This document shows, piece after piece, positions 59,138 to 64,000 of a DNA stretch of 64,000 nucleotides. Location: the NCBI GenBank assembly GCA_028707085.1, contig JAQTUW010000004.1, positions 62,001-126,000 on the forward strand. Direction: 5' to 3'. The notes under the pieces were generated by a model, which saw only the letters and a program-made list of their open reading frames with translations, ran no database searches and was not told the DNA's origin. The number at the start of each line of letters is the position of its first letter. Position 1 is the stretch's first letter. The position numbers were made by a program, and so were the translations under genes. The DNA comes from Methylococcales bacterium. GTDB taxonomy: Bacteria; Pseudomonadota; Gammaproteobacteria; Methylococcales; Methylomonadaceae.

Positions 59138-59836
59138 CTAAGCCCGCGCACAAACCCAGACATCCACTCTTTCCACCCCGTTCTGCTTTAATCCCAGCGC
59201 CAGTGCCGAAGCGGTGGCGCCGGTGGTCATCACATCGTCCACAATGGCCACATGATTATAGGCTGGCGGTTTAACGACGCCAAATGCCTGTTGCATGTTG
59301 CGGCGGCGTTGTTCGGCGGACAGACCGGATTGCTGCGCCGTTTCGCGTTGACGGATGCAGGTAGTCAGATCAATGGGTATGTCCAGTAGTCCCGATATGT
59401 AGCGGGCAATTTCGATGGACTGGTTAAAGCCGCGTTGCCGATAGCGATTGATATGTAGCGGCATGGGCAGAATATAGTCCGGCAATTCCGCCGCCGTCGC
59501 CAGCCGCTTTGCCAGCAAGCTTCCCAGCAGCCGGGCATTTTTATATTGGCGTTCGAATTTTAGTCCGGTAATCAAATAACGCATATTGCCCTGATACAGA
59601 AAAGGGGCGTGGGTGTCGTCGAAATGCGGCGTGGCTTTAAGACAGCGGCCGCAAAGCTGAGGGCTGTCAAACGGCAGTGCAAAATTTTCGCCGCAACGAT
59701 AGCAGCAGAACAGGTTTTCCGGCAGATCGGCAAGACAGCCGCTACAAATATCCAGGCTGTCCGTTCCGGGTTGCCCGCATAAGATACAGCGTGGCGGCAG
59801 CAATTTCTGCTGTATAATATTCAGCCAGTTGTTCAC
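59138..59836 (-). CDS. comF: ComF family phosphoribosyltransferase-like protein
   Basis: ComF proteins take part in DNA uptake and use. This 232-residue protein has an N-terminal zinc region with four CxxC-type pairs (CILCG, CSGCL, CYRCG, CGRCL) and a C-terminal PRPP-binding motif VAIVDDVMTTGATA near 198-211. The start is GTG at 59836. Neighbours give no further link, since it sits alone upstream of the divergent biotin operon. Confidence 0.93.
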   Translation of the reverse strand: MNNWLNIIQQKLLPPRCILCGQPGTDSLDICSGCLADLPENLFCCYRCGENFALPFDSPQLCGRCLKATPHFDDTHAPFLYQGNMRYLITGLKFERQYKNARLLGSLLAKRLATAAELPDYILPMPLHINRYRQRGFNQSIEIARYISGLLDIPIDLTTCIRQRETAQQSGLSAEQRRRNMQQAFGVVKPPAYNHVAIVDDVMTTGATASALALGLKQNGVERVDVWVCARA

Positions 59837-59891
59837 TATAATTTATTAAATGGGTTGATAACTGTCTGCTCCGGTAGTCGGTTCAGCCTAA

Positions 59892-60010
59892 GGGAACCTC
59901 TAAAAATGCATTGCGTCCGCCTTGGTGCGAACGGATACTCTGGTAAATCGAGCGCTTATTGCAGGCGTCGAGCCGGGCGAATCAGGCGTGAATAGTTTTT
60001 AGAGATTCCC
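59892..60010. mobile_element. 119-bp inverted-repeat element just upstream of bioB
   Basis: GGGAACCTCTAAAAA (59892-59906) and TTTTTAGAGATTCCC (59996-60010), 14 of 15 complementary, border an A/G-rich body with no coding potential. TA bases lie beside both ends. It ends 22 bases before the bioB start codon, so it may alter bioB expression. Confidence 0.7.
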
Positions 60011-60032
60011 TATCAGCTTGGAGATTACCAGA

Positions 60033-61022
60033 ATGTCTGCTACACAGGAACAGATCAGTATTAATGCGCCCATCCGGCATGATTGGCCGCTGCCGGAAAT
60101 TGAAGCCTTGTTTGCCTTGCCGTTCAACGATTTACTGTTTAAAGCGCAAACGGTGCATCGGGCATATTTCGATCCCAATGAAATTCAGATCAGCAGTCTG
60201 TTGAGCATCAAGACCGGTTCCTGTTCCGAGGATTGCGGTTATTGCCCGCAAAGCGCCCGTTACGATTCCGATCTTAATCCCGAGGCTTTGCTGCCTGTGG
60301 ATGCGGTGCTCGAAGCAGCGCAGGCCGCCAAAGAACAGGGTGCGTCCAGATTTTGCATGGGCGCGGCATGGCGCAGCCCCAAAGACCGGGATATTGAACG
60401 GGTGGTGCAGATGGTGCAGGGCGTCAAGGCGCTGGGCATGGAAACCTGCGTGACATTGGGGATGTTGACTGACAGTCAGACCCAGGCTTTAAAAGCAGGT
60501 GGTCTGGATTATTACAACCATAATCTGGACACTTCCGAAGAGTATTATTCGGAAGTGATTACCACTCGCACCTATCGGGATAGACTGGATACTTTAAGCC
60601 GGGTGCGGGATGCCGGGATTAATGTCTGCTGCGGGGGTATTGTGGGTATGGGCGAATCCGCCGCCGATCGCGCCAAATTGCTGCAAGAACTGGCAAACCT
60701 GCCCAAGCATCCGGAAAGCGTGCCGATCAATATGCTGGTGCAGGTGGAGGGTACGCCGCTGTTTGGTCTGGAGGCGCTTGATCCTTTGGTGTTTGTCAAA
60801 ACCATTGCCGTGGCGCGTATCCTGATGCCGAAATCCCGGGTGCGTTTGTCGGCGGGACGCAAGGACATGAGCGATGAAATGCAGGCGCTGTGTTTTCTGG
60901 CGGGCGCCAATTCAATTTTTTATGGCGACAAACTGTTGACCACCGAGAATCCGATGACTAACCACGATCAATGGCTGTTCCAGCGGTTGGGCGTGCATAG
61001 CGGCGGTTCCAGTTACGCCTGA
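60033..61022 (+). CDS. bioB: Biotin synthase
   Basis: BioB is a radical SAM enzyme that inserts sulfur into dethiobiotin. The protein from ATG 60033 (GGAG nine bases upstream) has 329 residues; an in-frame TTG at 60018 is not used. CSEDCGYC (about 64-71) supplies the SAM-cluster cysteines, and the auxiliary cluster residues include CVTLGML and [10 protein letters not shown]. It begins the bioBFHCD operon; its stop overlaps the bioF start. Confidence 0.97.
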   Translation: MSATQEQISINAPIRHDWPLPEIEALFALPFNDLLFKAQTVHRAYFDPNEIQISSLLSIKTGSCSEDCGYCPQSARYDSDLNPEALLPVDAVLEAAQAAKEQGASRFCMGAAWRSPKDRDIERVVQMVQGVKALGMETCVTLGMLTDSQTQALKAGGLDYYNHNLDTSEEYYSEVITTRTYRDRLDTLSRVRDAGINVCCGGIVGMGESAADRAKLLQELANLPKHPESVPINMLVQVEGTPLFGLEALDPLVFVKTIAVARILMPKSRVRLSAGRKDMSDEMQALCFLAGANSIFYGDKLLTTENPMTNHDQWLFQRLGVHSGGSSYA

Positions 61023-62182
61023 TGGCCGACGATTTTTATGACTTTACGGACGAATTGACCCGGATCGGGCAACAGGGTCTGTACCGGCGGCGGCGGCTGA
61101 CGGATGGGCCGCAGCAGGTGCAGTTGGTTGTGGATGGTCGGCGGCTGCTGAATTTTTCCAGTAACGATTATCTGGGTTTGGCGAATCATCCGCAGGTCAA
61201 GGCTGCTTTCAGGAATGCCGTCGATCATTATGGTGTCGGTAGCGGCTCCGCGCATTTAATTTGTGGGCATAGCCGTGCCCATCATGCCCTGGAAGAAGAG
61301 TTGGCTGTCTTTACCGGCCGTGACCGGGCATTGCTGTTTTCCACAGGCTATATGGCCAATCTCGGTATCATTGCCGGGTTACTGGGGCGGGGCGATGATG
61401 TTTTACAGGATAGGCTGAATCATGCTTCCTTACTGGATGGCGGGCTGTTATCCGCTGCCCGCTTGCAGCGTTACCGTCATGCCGACATGGAGGATTTACA
61501 GCAGCGTTTAAGCGTGGTTAAAGGCAGAAAACTGATAGCCAGCGACGGGGTGTTCAGCATGGATGGCGATCTGGCGCCGCTACCCGCGCTGTCAGCTTTG
61601 GCAAAGCAATGCCAGGCCGGCTTGCTGGTTGATGATGCCCACGGCTTTGGGGTGTTAGGGGCGCATGGCGGCGGGATTGTCGAGCATTTTGGGTTGCGGC
61701 AGGCTGATGTGCCGATTCTGATGGGAACCTTGGGCAAGGCTTTTGGCACATTCGGCGCTTTTGTGGCCGGGCCTGAGCAATTGATTGAAATGCTGATTCA
61801 ACGAGCCAGAAGCTATGTGTTTACTACGGCTTTGCCGGCTGCAGTGGCCGAAGCCAGCCGGGTCAGTTTGCGTTTGTTGCAAACCGGGAGTTGGCGGCGG
61901 GAAAAGCTGCAGAGCCTGATTGCACAATTCCGGCAGGGCGCTGTTCAGCAGGGTCTGCAATTAATGGATTCCTTTACCGCCATTCAGCCGATTGTCATCG
62001 GTGATAATCGGCTGGCCATGCAGAGCGGTCAGGCTTTGCTGGATCGGGGCTTTCTGGTCAGCGCCATTCGTCCGCCCACCGTACCGGCCGGTACGGCGCG
62101 ATTGCGGATTACCCTGTCGGCTGAACATCAGCCAGCCCAGATAGATGCTTTGCTGGAGGCTTTGGGCCGGGTCAGGCTATGA
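61022..62182 (+). CDS. bioF: 8-amino-7-oxononanoate synthase
   Basis: BioF condenses pimeloyl-ACP with alanine, using pyridoxal phosphate. The 386-residue protein has [20 protein letters not shown] (near 72), [10 protein letters not shown] (near 204) and [15 protein letters not shown] with the PLP lysine (Lys in LGKAFG, near 239). The start ATG overlaps the bioB stop in TGATG, and the end overlaps bioH. Confidence 0.97.
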   Translation: MADDFYDFTDELTRIGQQGLYRRRRLTDGPQQVQLVVDGRRLLNFSSNDYLGLANHPQVKAAFRNAVDHYGVGSGSAHLICGHSRAHHALEEELAVFTGRDRALLFSTGYMANLGIIAGLLGRGDDVLQDRLNHASLLDGGLLSAARLQRYRHADMEDLQQRLSVVKGRKLIASDGVFSMDGDLAPLPALSALAKQCQAGLLVDDAHGFGVLGAHGGGIVEHFGLRQADVPILMGTLGKAFGTFGAFVAGPEQLIEMLIQRARSYVFTTALPAAVAEASRVSLRLLQTGSWRREKLQSLIAQFRQGAVQQGLQLMDSFTAIQPIVIGDNRLAMQSGQALLDRGFLVSAIRPPTVPAGTARLRITLSAEHQPAQIDALLEALGRVRL

Positions 62183-62949
62183 GCGGGATCCATATAGAAG
62201 TGTACGGACAGGGCAGGCCGCTGGTGATGTTGCATGGCTGGGCCATGCATGGCGGGGTGTGGCGAGAGTTTGGCCGGCAACTGGCGGGCTATTGTCAGAT
62301 TATTTGCGTGGATTTGCCGGGGCATGGGCAAAGCGCCGGCGTGGAGCCATATACTCTGGAGCGACTTGCACAAACCGTATTGCAGGCTATTCCGGTGCAG
62401 GCGTTTAGTCTGCTGGGCTGGTCGCTGGGGGCGACCGTGGCGCTGGAAATGTCCAGGCTGAGTCCGCAGCGTGTTTCGGCCCTCTACATCGTGTCCGGCA
62501 ATCCCTGTTTTGTGGAGGCGGAGGATTGGCCAGGGGTTAAGGCTGAGGTGCTGGCTGCCTTTGTGGCGCAGTTAAGCCGGGACGCCCGGCAGACACAGTT
62601 ACGGTTTTTAGCCTTGCAGGTCAATAATTCATCGGCAGCCAGGCGGGTGCTTCAGCAATTGAAAGCGGTCATGCAGGCGTGCCCGCCGCCAAGTCTCGAG
62701 ATCTTGCAGGCGGGTTTGACCATTCTGGGCAACAGTGATTTAAGGCTGGCGCTCAGGCAGTTGGCGTGTCCGGTGCATGTGATTCTGGGAGATCGGGATT
62801 CGCTGATTCCCGTCGGCTGCGGCAAAGCCGTGCAGGCGCTGAATCCGGCTATCAGCCTGCATATTATTGAATCGGCAGGGCATGCGCCGTTTTTGTCGCA
62901 TGAACAGGAATTGCTGGAAATCCTATTGGCCGCATTGTCGCATTATTAA
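62179..62949 (+). CDS. bioH: Pimeloyl-ACP methyl ester carboxylesterase
   Basis: BioH removes the methyl group that masks the growing pimeloyl chain. The 256-residue alpha/beta hydrolase has MLHGWAMHG (oxyanion loop), the nucleophile in [12 protein letters not shown] (Ser near 81), the acid in [10 protein letters not shown] and the histidine in SAGHAPFL. It overlaps bioF by four bases. Confidence 0.95.
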   Translation: MSGIHIEVYGQGRPLVMLHGWAMHGGVWREFGRQLAGYCQIICVDLPGHGQSAGVEPYTLERLAQTVLQAIPVQAFSLLGWSLGATVALEMSRLSPQRVSALYIVSGNPCFVEAEDWPGVKAEVLAAFVAQLSRDARQTQLRFLALQVNNSSAARRVLQQLKAVMQACPPPSLEILQAGLTILGNSDLRLALRQLACPVHVILGDRDSLIPVGCGKAVQALNPAISLHIIESAGHAPFLSHEQELLEILLAALSHY

Positions 62950-62958
62950 TCTTTGGTC

Positions 62959-63759
62959 ATGAGCATGAAATCCGAATATCGGTTGGATAAAGCCAAAATC
63001 CAACGCGCTTTTGCCGCCGCCGCCGATAGTTACGATGCGGCGGCGGCATTGCAAAGACAGGTGGGTTTGACGCTGCTGCGCAGATTCCCGTTACAGCCAC
63101 AGCCCGGCGTGATTTTGGATCTGGGCTGCGGCACCGGTTTTTTAACCCGGCAGATGGTGGTAAGTTTTGAGCATCAGCCTAGGCTGGCTATGGATATTGC
63201 CTTGCCGATGCTGGCGGCCAGTCGGCAGCGGAATACGGGTTTATCTGTTCAATACCTGTGCGCCGATGCCGAAAAAATGCCGTTCAGGGCGGGCTGTATC
63301 CAACAGGTGTATTCCAATCTGGCCTTGCAGTGGTGTCAGCTGGCGACTGTATTTGCAGATTGCCGGAGGCTGTTGGCGGCGGACGGGCAATTGGTGTTCG
63401 CCACTTTTGGCCCGGCCACCTTGCGGGAGTTGAAAGCCGCTTGGATGGCGGTGGATGATTTTTCGCATGTGAACGAGTTTGTCGGTGCTGTTCAGATAGA
63501 CGCTTGTTTGCGGCAGGCCGGTTTTCAGCAGATTGCCTGTGAAACAGTGGTCTACCCGGTTGCTTACCCCTCGGTCATGGCGCTGATGCGGGAGTTGAAG
63601 GGATTGGGGGCGCATAATGTCAACACCGCCAGAAACCGGGAAATGACCACCCGCAAACAAATGCAGAAGATGATCGCCAGCTATGAGGCCGGCATGGCGG
63701 GGGCGGAGATCATCGCCAGTTATGAAATCATTTATGTTCGGGCAGGCAGACAAGTATGA
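62959..63759 (+). CDS. bioC: Malonyl-ACP O-methyltransferase
   Basis: BioC methylates malonyl-ACP so fatty-acid enzymes can build pimelate. The 266-residue protein (from ATG 62959; another ATG at 62965) has the SAM motif LDLGCGTGFLTRQM near 50 and the preceding IQRAFAAAADSYDAAAALQRQV. It overlaps bioD by four bases (ATGA). Confidence 0.95.
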   Translation: MSMKSEYRLDKAKIQRAFAAAADSYDAAAALQRQVGLTLLRRFPLQPQPGVILDLGCGTGFLTRQMVVSFEHQPRLAMDIALPMLAASRQRNTGLSVQYLCADAEKMPFRAGCIQQVYSNLALQWCQLATVFADCRRLLAADGQLVFATFGPATLRELKAAWMAVDDFSHVNEFVGAVQIDACLRQAGFQQIACETVVYPVAYPSVMALMRELKGLGAHNVNTARNREMTTRKQMQKMIASYEAGMAGAEIIASYEIIYVRAGRQV

Positions 63760-64000
63760 AGCGCCGTGGTTTTTTTATCACAGGAACCGATACCAATATC
63801 GGCAAAACCTGGGCCACTGTGGCGCTAATGCGTAAATTCCGGCAATTGGGGCATACGGTAGCCGGCATGAAGCCGGTGGCGTCCGGTTGTGAATGGCGGG
63901 ATGGCCGATTAATGAACCAGGATGCGCTGCTGATTCAGGAGAACGCTTTTCCTGCGCTGGCATATGAGCAGATTAATCCGTATGCATTCGAACCGGCGGT
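63756..64000 (+). CDS. bioD: Dethiobiotin synthetase (3' partial)
   Basis: BioD closes the ureido ring of dethiobiotin with ATP and CO2. Only the first 81 residues are inside the window. They include the P-loop GTDTNIGKT (10-18) and MKPVASGC (38-45), which are decisive. The gene continues past the right edge. It completes the gammaproteobacterial order bioBFHCD. Confidence 0.95.
   Translation, partial: MKRRGFFITGTDTNIGKTWATVALMRKFRQLGHTVAGMKPVASGCEWRDGRLMNQDALLIQENAFPALAYEQINPYAFEPA

Overview
The window looks like chromosome of a gammaproteobacterium, most probably a methylotroph or methanotroph of the Methylococcales type. That placement is an inference: the bioBFHCD order, Nqr with NqrM, the purM/DUF2066 pairing, a PEP-CTERM protein and TPR-glycosyltransferase proteins all fit, but there is no rRNA or methane monooxygenase gene here to prove it.

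Layout. 1-7442: two overlapping genes for TPR proteins with GT9-like domains. The first has three TPR-GT modules and contains a recent tandem duplication. 7578-9033: a PEP-CTERM protein and a non-coding region with three copies of a 17-bp motif. 9034-17045: ispG, then the complete Na+-translocating NADH:quinone reductase operon nqrABCDEF followed by nqrM. 17111-23371: a dihaem peroxidase, purD, a metallo-beta-lactamase-fold hydrolase, a small secreted protein, and the gshA-cysH operon. 23878-34872: surface-polysaccharide genes (GT-C, flippase, GT8-like, GT2) mixed with argH, tRNA-Lys, a dead integrase, a secreted HNH nuclease, a MITE with an 8-bp target duplication, and a divergent pyruvate-kinase-like gene. 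35298-39510: a TTG-start small protein, a RIO kinase, an orphan protein, a DHH phosphoesterase and cysC. 39884-53000: an accessory block bounded by remnants of insertion sequences. It carries two envelope acyl/SGNH genes and a six-gene minus-strand operon: type III Res, an orphan antitoxin-like protein, type III Mod, a TumA/TumE-like toxin-antitoxin pair, and a UvrD-like helicase with a RelE-like N-terminus. 53276-59836: a small secreted protein, purM, a DUF2066 protein, two glycosyltransferases, a 30-nt G tract and comF. 60033-64000: biotin operon bioBFHC and the start of bioD.

How the genes fit together. gshA, cysH and cysC serve sulfate assimilation and glutathione; purD and purM serve purine synthesis; the bio genes make pimeloyl-ACP and biotin. 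The glycosyltransferases, flippase and acyltransferases build and decorate surface glycans. The most interesting unit is the type III restriction-modification operon at 43952-52829, in which toxin-antitoxin parts and a helicase are translationally coupled. Its restriction and modification halves are standard families; the arrangement is what merits attention.
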